A program made the translations under genes and the position numbers. From positions 1 to 64,000 of the forward strand of contig MCFE01000283.1 of the NCBI GenBank assembly GCA_002104905.1: DNA of 64,000 nt. The letters run 5' to 3'. This document shows, one piece after another, positions 34,199-44,334 of this stretch (its first letter is position 1; each line of letters begins with the position of its first letter). Source of the stretch: Basidiobolus meristosporus CBS 931.73. Lineage: Eukaryota; Basidiobolomycota; Basidiobolomycetes; Basidiobolales; Basidiobolaceae. A model generated the notes under the pieces. That model did no database searches. It worked only from the letters and a program-made list of their open reading frames with translations, and had not been told where the DNA came from.

Positions 34199-35218
34199 TT
34201 AAATTATCACCTTGGCAAGGGTCATGGATAAACTATCACCTTGACCAAGGTCATGGATAAATTATCACCTGGCCAAGGTCATGGATAAATTATCACCTGG
34301 GCCAAGGTCATGGATAAATTATCACCTGGGCCAAGGTCATGGATAAATTATCACCTGGGCCAAGGTCATGGATAAATTATCACCTGGCCAAGGTCATGGA
34401 TAAATTATCACCTGGGCCAAGGTCATGGATAAATTATCACCTGGGCCAAGGTCATGGATAAATTATCACCTGGGCCAAGGTCATGGATAAATTATCACCT
34501 GGGCCAAGGTCATGGATAAATTATCACCTGGCCAAGGTCATGGATAAATTATCACCTGGGCCAAGGTCATGGATAAATTATCACCTGGGCCAAGGTCATG
34601 GATAAATTATCACCTGGCCAAGGTCATGGATAAATTATCACCTGGGCCAAGGTCATGGATAAATTATCACCTGGGCCAAGGTCATGGATAAATTATCACC
34701 TGGCCAAGGTCATGGATAAATTATCACCTGGGCCAAGGTCATGGATAAATTATCACCTGGCCAAGGTCATGGATAAATTATCACCTGGGCCAAGGTCATG
34801 GATAAATTATCACCTGGGCCAAGGTCATGGATAAATTATCACCTGGGCCAAGGTCATGGATAAATTATCACCTGGCCAAGGTCATGGGATAAATTATCAC
34901 CTGGGCCAAGGTCATGGATAAATTATCACCTGGGCCAAGGTCATGGATAAATTATCACCTGGGCCAAGGTCATGGATAAATTATCACCTGGCCAAGGTCA
35001 TGGGTAAATTATCACCTGGGCCAAGGTCATGGATAAATTATCACCTTGGCCAAGGTCATGGATAAATTATCACCTGGGCCAAGGTCATGGATAAATTATC
35101 ACCTGGGCCAAGGTCATGGATAAATTATCACCTGGGCCAAGGTCATGGATAAATTATCACCTTGGCCAAGGTCATGGGTAAATTATCACCTGGGCCAAGG
35201 TCATGGATAAATAATCAC
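34199..35218. repeat. 29/28-bp minisatellite array 2
   Basis: About 35 tandem units in the same orientation as the array at 18,112. Two length classes alternate: 29 bp with CCTGGGCCAAGG and 28 bp with CCTGGCCAAGG. It is more uniform than array 1 (almost all ATGGATAAATT), implying more recent homogenisation. The right edge abuts a Tnp2 transposase fragment. It is non-coding. Confidence 0.97.
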
Positions 35219-36160
35219 TGACACACAATGGCACTGATTGGCACTCCCCAATGGAAAAAGTCTATTATATGCTTCTTGCAAACATATGCTTGGTTGTTGC
35301 CCCTTATGGCATGAGTAACTCTTGAATATTTGCAAAAAATATTTTGGTACCTAACCAATATATTGCTTCTCCCTGCTCTCTACTAGTTCCCCTTGTAAGT
35401 ATACTGTGGCTGTAGTCTGTATGAGTTCTTTATTGCATGATGTAGAAACTGGCCTGTAGCCAAGGGAAACCTGGCATACTGTAGTAAGGTTGTGCCAATA
35501 AGAGTTGGTTGTGTGTTATATCCAATCCATGTTTGCATTACTTAATTGATTACCCATGCATTAAGGCTGTCTATCTTCTTAATGCCAAAGGCTTAGGTGT
35601 CTCCATATGTGCATATATCCTCAGTATTCTCTAACTATTTCTGACTGTCCTCCATGCACCAACTCATCTCATCAATGATGGACCTAAAAGTAATGATATT
35701 GATGAGATTGGGATATGGTGGCACTTGCAACTGACCTGTCTTCCTATTTCCCCACAAATCTGCTCCATAGGAAACTCCCAAAAGGTGAAGCAAGACCCAT
35801 TATTCTCCACACACTAAGGAAGATGAAGTAGAGATTGGATACTGTAGCAGTAGAGATCTATGTGATCAGCTTTATGCTTGTAGAATGGTCACTCAAATCA
35901 CAACATGCTCCTTGCATAAAAGCTGCAGATGTGTGAAGTTAGTATTGTGATCCACTTCTGGATAAAATTTCTCAAATGGCAGCATATGACTCCCAATGCT
36001 TCCAATGTACTCTGAGCAGGAGTCAATTTAGTGGGTCACTTGAATAAATACATGTCTGGCTCATCCAGTACTTGCATTTGTATTGTTGCATAAATATATG
36101 AAGGTTGTTTAGAGCCAGTGAGAAACAGTCTAGGTGGCAGATAATCTGTAATATTCTGCC
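35219..36160 (-). pseudogene. Tnp2-type transposase fragment C1 (C-terminal part)
   Basis: It aligns along its length with 46740-47690 in the same orientation, for example around TTCTTGCAAACATATGC and TTCTCCCTGCT, including the region encoding the conserved Tnp2 block that is readable at 47053-47580. No open frame of useful length remains. It lies downstream, on the same strand, of ORF-X copy A. The left side is cut by minisatellite array 2. Confidence 0.65.
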
Positions 36161-36420
36161 AATTAAGTAACTTTAGATTGGTCTTCAGCCAATTCTCCCG
36201 CTTTCTAATCCTGGAAGCAAAATCACCTTCTATGTTTGCATATATTGATTGGCTGTTGCCTCTTTTTCACACTTGTTACTTTCTGACTAAACCAAATCTC
36301 TTACTTTTCATGCATACAAATAGATATATTCCCATTGATACTTCAATTGTACCTCAATGCCAATTGTACTGACCTATATACAAGTCCCTCCACCCAACAC
36401 TACATTTACAAGAAACTCCA

Positions 36421-38008
36421 TCAAAATTCACCATTCAATAAGTATTTCAGCTGTAACACCCTTTTCCAACACTTTGGCAGGATACCTTTAGGCCACTGTT
36501 CATAAACTGGTTCCCATACATACTGGTATTCAGCTGGTACTGCAAGATCTAGCACTTCAATCTGCCAGTCTTTCCAATAGGACCTTGCAACATTTAAGAG
36601 TGCATTCTTAGTCATTGCTCATGAAGAAGCACTAAAAACTGCTTGGTGCTCCTGGATGCTTCCCTGTCTCTGGCTTGGGTAGACTTTTTTCTCTTTATCT
36701 TTACCTTTATTGCAGCAAAGTTTTCACTGCTACTTTGACTGAGCCCTTCTGGTATTGTATTTTGTTCTCTCCTTGGCAAATACCACACTGGTGCATTTGT
36801 TTTTGCCTTCTTGTCCCTTGTTATTACTCTCCCAGTAACCTGACATTTGTTTGCCTTGAGTATGGAGCTTTCAGAACTGCTTGTGATGGGCTTTATCACT
36901 GTCAATCCCTTCACTGCTAATGTGAGTGAGTACCTTTTATATTGAACCATTTTTTTTCTTGATAAATCCTGCAGGGATGCATCAGTTTCTGCCTGCTTGT
37001 CCCTTACTAACACTCTTCAGGCTACATGATATTTTTTTGCTGCTTTTTTGGAGCTTTCTGCCCTGCTTGCAACAAGCACCTGAGTAAGCTGCTGGCTTTA
37101 GCTATGGCACCCTTGTTCTTTGGCCTTTGGTTGTGACTGCTAATCCTGAGATACTTTCTTGCCATACCATTGCTGGCCCAAAATTGGTTTGCTTGCTTGA
37201 ATCTAGGATAATACTTGTAGAACATGTCAAGCACATTCTGCTTGGCCATAAGTTTCTGATGGTCACATGGTACTCTGGCCTCAAGGTGATGCCATGACCA
37301 GACTTCTAACAGCCCCTTGGATATTGGCGCAGTCTTCATCATTGCACTTAGCAGCTTCAAGGATCTTCAATATCTTTTGATTTCTGGCTTGAGTAAAGAC
37401 ATCACTGTCTCTCCCTCCATTGCTGTGATTGGTTTCTCTGTGTACTTTATGTGTGAGCACTGCTGTTGTGCTTTGAAGACTGTATGGTATTCCTCTGCTG
37501 CTAAATTGGGAAATGGCTCATTTCTTGTTTGTGGCATTGAGCTACTTGAGTTCCTTCTTTGGAGCAAAGGCAATGTATTCACTACTGCGGATACTGATTG
37601 CTCTACCAATCTCATTGTCTCATCCTGCTCCTGGACTATTTCCTGAACTCTCTGGGACATTGCATTTATCCTATCAGCCTCTACACCTAATTCCATCATT
37701 AATACTTTAGTCTGAGCTGACAATGAACTTACTAATACAGGCAATGGTGATGTTATGACAGCCACTTGTGGGTCTTTTGCCAGAGGCACTGCATTTGCTG
37801 CATTCTTCTCTGCCTGAGCATTATGGTGAGCATTATCTGAGAATATACTTGCTAATACAGGTGGTGGTGATATTGTGATGGTCACTTGCTGGTCTTTGAT
37901 CCAAGACACTGCATTTGGTGCATTATCATCTGCCTGGGCATTATGTTCAGCTTGAAGCTTCACTAAGGTATTCATTTGCCTACTTGACTGAGAGCCTGGG
38001 GAGTCCAC
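36421..38008 (-). pseudogene. ORF-X copy A (undescribed transposon ORF)
   Basis: Four consecutive minus-strand segments (37367-38008, 37022-37360, 36612-37013, 36421-36615) together match ORF-X copy B. The first is Ser/Gln/Asn-rich, with SPPPVLAS and a likely coiled coil (AMSQRVQEIVQEQDETMRLV). The second holds the FWAS domain (YPRFKQANQFWASNGMARKY). The third holds basic repeat units (RDKQAETDASLQDLSRKK), and the fourth the C-terminal domain (VWEPVYEQW). Frameshifts or stops separate them. It starts about 70 bp from, and points away from, Tnp2 copy C2. I know no family. An accessory transposition protein (a functional analogue of TnpA of plant CACTA elements) is an inference from location. 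Confidence 0.7.
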
Positions 38009-38067
38009 ATTAGTGTTATATATATGTGTGGATGCGGTGCCACAAATGCATTCATATTGTTAATAAT

Positions 38068-40170
38068 GATGGGCTATCTTCTAGAAAAAAGACCATGTGG
38101 CTATTGCAACAAGCCTGTAAGCTATGAAGCATGCGGAATGTATAGGAAATATTAGCAGGCTCCTGGCCAGTATTTGGCCACACAAGTCATATTTGACCAC
38201 ACATCAGTCTCTACTGTACCAATAATTCACTTTAAACACGTACTCTACCAGCTAATCCTGCTGACCGCTGATTTGCATTGGCCTGGATCTGCTGCCTATC
38301 TTATGATATTAGAGCAGAAATTGGATGGAAGTCTGACTATCAGCTGGGCCTAAATCACTTTCCAACCTGGATAGCTACCTGTATTCATTGCTGCATGAGT
38401 TTTGTATGCTTTCATGTATGATACTATTAAGGGGCTATCATATCAATATGCATATTATTGTTTGCATTGGAGATACCCCAACCATCAGTAAGATAGCCAG
38501 CTTTTTTGGGCACAATGGATGGTACTACTGTCAAATATGCAAGTTCCAGGGGATTTCCTTTCAGACTTGCACACCTTATTATTGTCTAAACACCTGTACT
38601 AGGAACTTCATCTTCTCCCAAAGCAAGGGTACAGAAGTCAGCATGCAAATGCAGCAAAGTTAGCAAGCCATAAGCAATTGGCCAGAATATTGAATTAATT
38701 GGAAACCAGAGATACTTAAAGTAGAAGGACTCTGTTGGAGTAATAGTTTTCTGCTGGGAGTAATGCATTTTTATTTCTGCAGTATCCTTATACTAATGAG
38801 CAATGTGTACATGAGGCATTTCAAGCTAAATGGGCCCTTTGAGATACCAAGGAAATTTGACAGAGTTGGCAAGATACTGCAGAGCATCTGCTACCTAAAG
38901 TACTCCTCAGAGGCTCCAATTGATATAAATATGCATATGCAACCATAAAAATGCAAGGACTGGATGAAATGATGTGTACTTATTCAAGTGGCCTTCTGAA
39001 GCCATTTCAAGCAAGAGTATATTGGAAGAATTGGGAGTCATATGTTGACATTGCAGGATTATTATCCAGAAGTAGATCACCAACTTCATGCATTAACAGT
39101 TTTAATGCAAGGAGTATATGATGGGGTTTGATCAGCCATTCTACAAGCATAAAGCTGCATGTGTAGATCTCTGCTGTTACTGTACTTATTCTCTACTCTA
39201 TCTTGCTTGGTGTCTCAAGGATGTTACCTTCAAGCCTGTCATGGATGTGATGAGGTAGCATGTGGAGGACAGCCAGAAAGAGTTTGAAGGTACTGAGGAC
39301 AGATGTGTAAATGGAGACACCTATGCCTATGGCAATAAGAAGCCAAGCAGCCCCAATGCATGGGTAGTCATGTGAGTAATGCAAAGTTGGGTAGGGTGCA
39401 ACAAGCAGCTAATATTCATTAGGGCAACTCTACCAGTGCATGCCAGGTTTCTCTTTGTCACTAGCTTGTTTCTACACCACTCCATACAGAATTTACACAA
39501 GCAAGAAACAGAGTACACCAATAAGGGGGACTAAGTTCCAGCAGGGAAAAGAAATATATTGATTAAATAACAGGAAGTTCTTTGCAGATATTCAGGAGGC
39601 ATTCATGGCAAAAGCAGTTGCAGCCAAGCATATGCTTGCAAGATGTTTATGTTACCATCAATACAAGGGATATGGCAACTTTGCAAGTATTACACTAAAA
39701 GCTGAAAATCTGAGGTGATAAAAGTATGTCAGTTATAGCATGAGTCTCTGTGTGTAGAGGTTAGTAAGCAGGAGGCTATGGTTTTTTTTGTTTCAAACTA
39801 TATGTGGAATACCTAAGGTAGTAATGGGTTAGCAAATACAGGGGGGTGAATCCACAGTGGTAATATGAATGGTGCAAGGAGAGGTAGAAAAGAAAATACC
39901 ATTTGGTAAATAGATATGATAGCATTATACAGAACTTGCTTTAGGATGCCATTCTGCCACACCATTGCTAGCAGAGGTTGCAATGAAGCCATCAGATCAC
40001 CTTCAGGTCTCTTGCCATCTATAGCAATGGGATGTATTGGCCAGTTGGGTCCATTCAAATAAATGTGGGGCACATAAGGAGCATTAGAATGCCATGCAAA
40101 TCTTGTCAAAAGACTGCTTATGCACCATCAAGTTTCTAACTTTATTTGGCAGTAAAATCAGCAAAAGGCT
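38068..40170 (+). pseudogene. Tnp2-type (CACTA-like) transposase copy C2
   Basis: Plus-strand fragments run from an N-terminal Cys motif (KRPCGYCNKP, about 38090), through the Tnp2 signature GDTPTISKIASFFGHNGWYY (about 38487-38545), to the block PIDINMHMQP...AKTGLDEM and LLKPFQARVYWKNWESYVDI (38915-39060) and the downstream C-terminal region. The family moves class II elements with short target duplications in fungi and plants. It is broken by stops and a missing segment between the Cys motif and GDTP. Head-to-head with ORF-X copy A. 39590-39670 is the empty-site counterpart of the chromovirus insertion at 55790. Confidence 0.75.
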
Positions 40171-40641
40171 GTCACAATCCAATCACAAGATTGTGAGGAG
40201 GGTCAATAATTTATAGCTGCCAGCATTATGATGGACTGATTGCAGGAACCTGATGGCTGACATTGAGTAGAAACATACATGTGACCAAGTTATTTCTCAA
40301 ATGGGTGGGGATAGTAATAATGAGTGAGATATGGAATAATTAGACTTGTTCCATTGGATAGTGCCACATAGTGCCAGCCTGTTTATAGTGCCGGATTGAT
40401 CTGGCACTCTACAGCACTATCTGGCACTATAATTTCTACCATGATGCCAGTGGTATGATACAGCTACTGGTAATTTTACTCAATCTTACTTATGTTGCTC
40501 AGAATAGTGTTTTCCTTGCTTTATTTACTCATCATAATGCTCCAGACACATTTCTTGCAGTGGATGTCTTCTTGTATGAACATACTGTGCATTAATAAGT
40601 ATCTTAACTATTTTACCTATTCTGCTGTTTGCACCTATATA

Positions 40642-41409
40642 TTACTTTCCTCTGTATCTACCTGCCAATATGCTGAATCTCTTCAAATATCCAAATGTGT
40701 GCTCTACCCTTACTCTCAAATGATAAAATATCTCATTGTAGAGCTTCTGCTTCCTGCTAAGCACACCATTCCTTGGCTTCCTATAAGCTGTAATACATCC
40801 TAATCTCTGACAATCCTCTCCTATATAGGCTAAGTCTGCCATACATTTCTCCCCTCTACTGAATTCAGGATGATTCTCTACCCAGAGTGCTTTGTCATGC
40901 CTACTTGCAGCAAATGGCCCACTAAACCAGATGATGTTACCCTCAATGTTAGACAGTGCTTGAAACTTCACATGGTGTGCCTTGTACTTGCCAGAATAAA
41001 AGTGCCTCTGCCCTCTAGAAGGTCTGTTAATCCTCACCAGGAAGGTATCCAAAATACTCCTGATATGGAACCTGTTGCTGAACACTCTGGGATATGGAAG
41101 TCTATTGGAGCTTCTGAACCTAGTATTCCAAGCTTGCTCTAAGTCATTCATACCCTCTGCAAGGTGGTTCTCCATTGCTGTCAGCTGGGAATGAAAGCTT
41201 CTAGGACTTTTGTTGCCATGGATGGTGGGATGAAACCTTGTAGGGCAATAGTTCTTGTAATAGCAGAAAAGCTTAACAAGGGATCTCCTTGAGTAGATTG
41301 GGATTGATGGTCCACAGTACTTGGTATAGATCTCCTCCAGTGTGTCAAAAGGAAATCCAGTGGTAGTAATGGGATTGATGAGAAAAGACCATTCAGATGA
41401 GTAAGTCAT
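40642..41409 (-). CDS. Harbinger/IS5-like DDE transposase
   Basis: About 255 residues from the first ATG (MTYSSEW; the frame is open 42 bp further upstream without ATG). The C-terminal half has the DDE_Tnp_4-type pattern: DTFLVRINRPSRGQRHFYSG (first D), GPFAASRHDKALW, MADLAYIGED (second D) and RVRVEHTFGYLKRF (E). All three acidic residues are present. The frame ends at GRYRGK plus a stop that coincides with GTAATA; after it another frame reads IVKILINAQYVHTRRH, so either a short 3' intron or a frame break follows. It is the best preserved transposase in the window. It catalyses cut-and-paste transposition in the nucleus, probably with the partner ORF. Activity is uncertain because the C-terminus may be lost. 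Confidence 0.8.
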   Translation of the reverse strand: MTYSSEWSFLINPITTTGFPFDTLEEIYTKYCGPSIPIYSRRSLVKLFCYYKNYCPTRFHPTIHGNKSPRSFHSQLTAMENHLAEGMNDLEQAWNTRFRSSNRLPYPRVFSNRFHIRSILDTFLVRINRPSRGQRHFYSGKYKAHHVKFQALSNIEGNIIWFSGPFAASRHDKALWVENHPEFSRGEKCMADLAYIGEDCQRLGCITAYRKPRNGVLSRKQKLYNEIFYHLRVRVEHTFGYLKRFSILAGRYRGK

Positions 41410-41767
41410 ATTAAAATTGATGGATGATTGTATGGAGGCGGTTTGAATCAATTTGGTGCAATCTGCGTTATTTATCTGATTTTTAACACATTATGGTTAA
41501 ATCTCCATCAATTGCCATGTATCCCATCATTATGTCACAAAATCATCTGCAAACAATGCCTTGGTACTTTTATTGATGCTTTAATCATAGGTCTATAATC
41601 AAATAGGAAATCTGCAATTGATGTGATCTGATCCGTGTCAACGCAATCCGAGATGCATCATGCATAATATATGGAAAATTCAACAATCACTTTAGTTTTC
41701 ATATATATTTCATATAAGACCAGGTTGATGCCAATATACTGCTGAAGAGGTATCCAAATCCGTTGCT

Positions 41768-43000
41768 ATGGTCCCCATACCAAGCCTCAACTCATCTTTA
41801 GTACAACCCAGACAAAACCCATCCCCCAGCTCACAAGCGCAGTCCGGACCGGCAAAGTTGATGTTGGATCCGTTCAAGTTCTTGCCAAATGATTTTAGTA
41901 TGGCCCAAGTGTCTATGATGAGCCTTCATACAGATATTTGGGCACTACTGATTAATCTAGCAGAACTAGATACCTCAGAGAGTCAACAAAGATGGAAGAA
42001 TTTGAGTAGAAAGCTGTGGCATGAGTTCTACATCAAGATGCCAGCCAATGTATGTAAAAAGATATATAACAAGACAAGTATTGAAATCAAGAATGAGCTG
42101 AGAGTGAGGGGATTTGACAAAGAAGCCGCGTGGGAGCGTTTTTGCGCGCAATTTGCACAGTACAGGCCGGACACGTCCGTTCGTGCCTCAATTTTGGGAA
42201 CCAAAGAGATTTTGAATGAGTTTTTGCCTCAAATGACTAATGTACTACGTGATATATTAGTAGAGCTAAGTGGCTTCTGAGAGCAATATACACAGGACTC
42301 ATCCAGGCAACAGCTCCAAAGTATCAGACAGAGGGTAAGTGAATACCTTGAGGAATCAGATGGTGAGCTTCAGGAGGAAGAATACAGACCGCAAGCAACA
42401 TCGTCCAGATTGCGCCAGCACGCCTTGCTGCATTCCCTACCATCTCTTGCAACCACAGCATGCTGGCGCACATCAGTCCAGAGTACGCCAACACCCTTTA
42501 CCAGAACGCCCCGCGTTGAGTCAACGCGCGCGCTTCAGAGCAAAACTACGAGAACTTGCCAAACTGCTCATTTAGACACAAGTCCATTGGAGCGGACCAA
42601 GTTGCGTCAACATGCTGCATCACATCAAACTCAGCCAAGGGCCATCTCAACGCGTCAAGGCGCACCTGCGCGTGCCGTCTTGCCTGACCATCAGTGAGTT
42701 ACTTCTGGTGAACTGACTGATGATGACCAACATGAAGTGCCTCAACCACCGGAGCCCTTGGCAAGTAAAAGAACGTGTCCGTGCGTGGCACTACAGGCCG
42801 GTTCAGTTGGTTCAGTCGGAGCAATTCAGCGCGGCCAAGCTGCAGCATTGCACTCATCAACTAGGAGGCAAAATACTGACTACAAATACACAAGTAGCCA
42901 AGATGATAGTCAGCGAGGAAGTAGTATAGGTGTGCAAAGTGAGTCACTACCAATTGCTTTGGTAGTAATCCCTGTGAGAAAAAAACCCAGCAGAATATGA
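41768..43000 (+). pseudogene. Harbinger-like partner ORF, copy A
   Basis: One frame runs from ATG at 41768 to a stop after RKKPSRI at 43000, interrupted by TGA at 42278-42280 and at 42695-42697. The first stop is absent in copy B (CAA there); the second is shared. The N-terminal 170 residues include a conserved helical region (DIWALLINLAELDTSESQQR and WHEFYIKMPANVCKKIYNKT). The rest is rich in Arg, Thr, Gln and Ser. It is probably the second, DNA-binding or nuclear-import protein of the element, but I recognise no Myb or trihelix motif. Confidence 0.65.
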
Positions 43001-43743
43001 TGCAATTGCTTTGAATCGCTCACATTTGTAATGATCCCAACAACTCTTTTTTTTTGTAATCCAAATTGAGCCATTGCAAATCAGTCATCATCAAATTTTT
43101 GATAAAAGTGATATCAAGGTTGTCTCACATTTGAGACAGAACCCTTATAAATAAACACTCTGCATATATATACATCATCTGTACTACCAGTGTGGCTATT
43201 GGATCTGTTCTGCACCTACACAATTGCTTGCGTGCTAGCTATGACACCTTGTCCAATCACTAGGATCAGGGATTTATTTGCTCAATGGGCAAAATGGGAT
43301 ATTTGATGGCAAATCAGGTAGCTTTCTCAGTAGTCAATGAGCCAATTGGGGGCTGCCAGCTTCAGGATACTTTTGGACCAATTAACCACTGAGATACCGT
43401 CCAATTGGAGTGAGGGTAACCAAAATAGTAAGTATCAGTGTAGTTTATAGTGTGATACACATTTATATCCATTTACATTAAAGAAACATATCCAAATACC
43501 GGATTTTACCTGCCATTATAGCGGTATCCAATTGCGCACGTGATGCAAACATTACAAGTTGGCGCAATCATCCGTGCCAACCTCATTGTGTCAGATTGTG
43601 CCATAGTGTGCAAGATCGTCCCGCATGGTGCAAAATTGTCCAAGAACAATCCTGCCTTCTGGTAGCCATAATATCGCGCCCAATTGTTCTTTGCAACCGC
43701 GGATCACGCCACGCGCCCTGGCACGGTACAATGGAACAAGTCT

Positions 43744-44330
43744 AATACCTTGGATCTCATGTATTCAACAGCTCTACTGCCCATTGCGGCCAGAAGAGCC
43801 AGCTATCTTGCTGATTGCTGGGATATCTCCCATGCAGATATTAATATGTGCTTTGACATTACAGTCATTTACTAATATCCTGCCAGATAGCATAAAAATT
43901 CTTCCAGCAATAGGTTTGTGTAGCCATCCAGGTTGCACAGTGATTTATGCCCAGATAACAGCAAGACTACCATGAGATTTCTGCTCTAATACTGTAAAAT
44001 TGGCAGCAGACTCAGGTTAATGTGAGTCAGCAGCCAACAGGATTTGCTGCTTGAGTACTTTTCAGTGAGTGTCCATCAAGTGCAAAGGCAAAGGTATGGT
44101 CAAGTATACCTTCAAAGTTGACCTTGCTTCTTAGTTGTCTGTAATGTTTGCCATCAAATACATTGGAGATGTTGGTGCTTGATTGTTGCTGAGTGCAGTA
44201 CTTCATGGCTGCTCCATATTTAATGGACTGCATCAGCTTCTTTAGATAGGGTATTACCGGAATATATCTGGAGTGTGGAGAATGTCTTCCTATTGTGATG
44301 GTGGATACCTGATATTTGCCATTTGGCTTG
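43744..44330 (-). pseudogene. Tnp2-type transposase fragment C3
   Basis: Minus-strand words IPVIPYLKKLMQSIKYGAAM and VFDGKHYRQLRS (44027-44233) match the central Tnp2 pattern 'P-x-IPRLK...YR...DVFDG..Y..L'. Further on, a degenerate GDIP...ISK...GRNGQ remnant lies at 43770-43840. The frame is cut at 43743 by Harbinger-like copy A. The N-terminal part is missing, as if deleted between here and ORF-X copy D, which starts on the other strand at about 44335. Confidence 0.75.
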
Positions 44331-44334
44331 ACTT

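Larger units (their letters stand above)
40342..43743. mobile_element. Harbinger/IS5-like DNA transposon, copy A
   Basis: 3402 bp between imperfect terminal inverted repeats (AGACTTGTTCCATTG ... CAATGGAACAAGTCT, extended by GTGCCA/TGGCAC). It carries two genes on opposite strands: a DDE transposase (-) and a second ORF (+), the layout typical of PIF/Harbinger. The left subterminal zone has repeated GTGCCA/TGGCAC words. Flanks are ATT and AAT, which could be a 3-bp duplication with one change. The right flank is Tnp2 gene copy C3. Relatives: copy B at 48435-51174 and the MITE-like elements at 11930 and 17431. Confidence 0.85.

Noticed and set aside
39813-40109. Minus-strand 98-codon frame
   Set aside because: Antisense to the plus-strand Tnp2 copy C2, which has family motifs.
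40342-43743. TA as the target duplication of the Harbinger-like element
   Set aside because: For copy B the empty paralogous site fits a 3-bp ACT duplication; a TA model leaves three extra bases.
43625-43975. Plus-strand ORF over the Harbinger right end
   Set aside because: It spans the element boundary and is antisense to a Tnp2 remnant.
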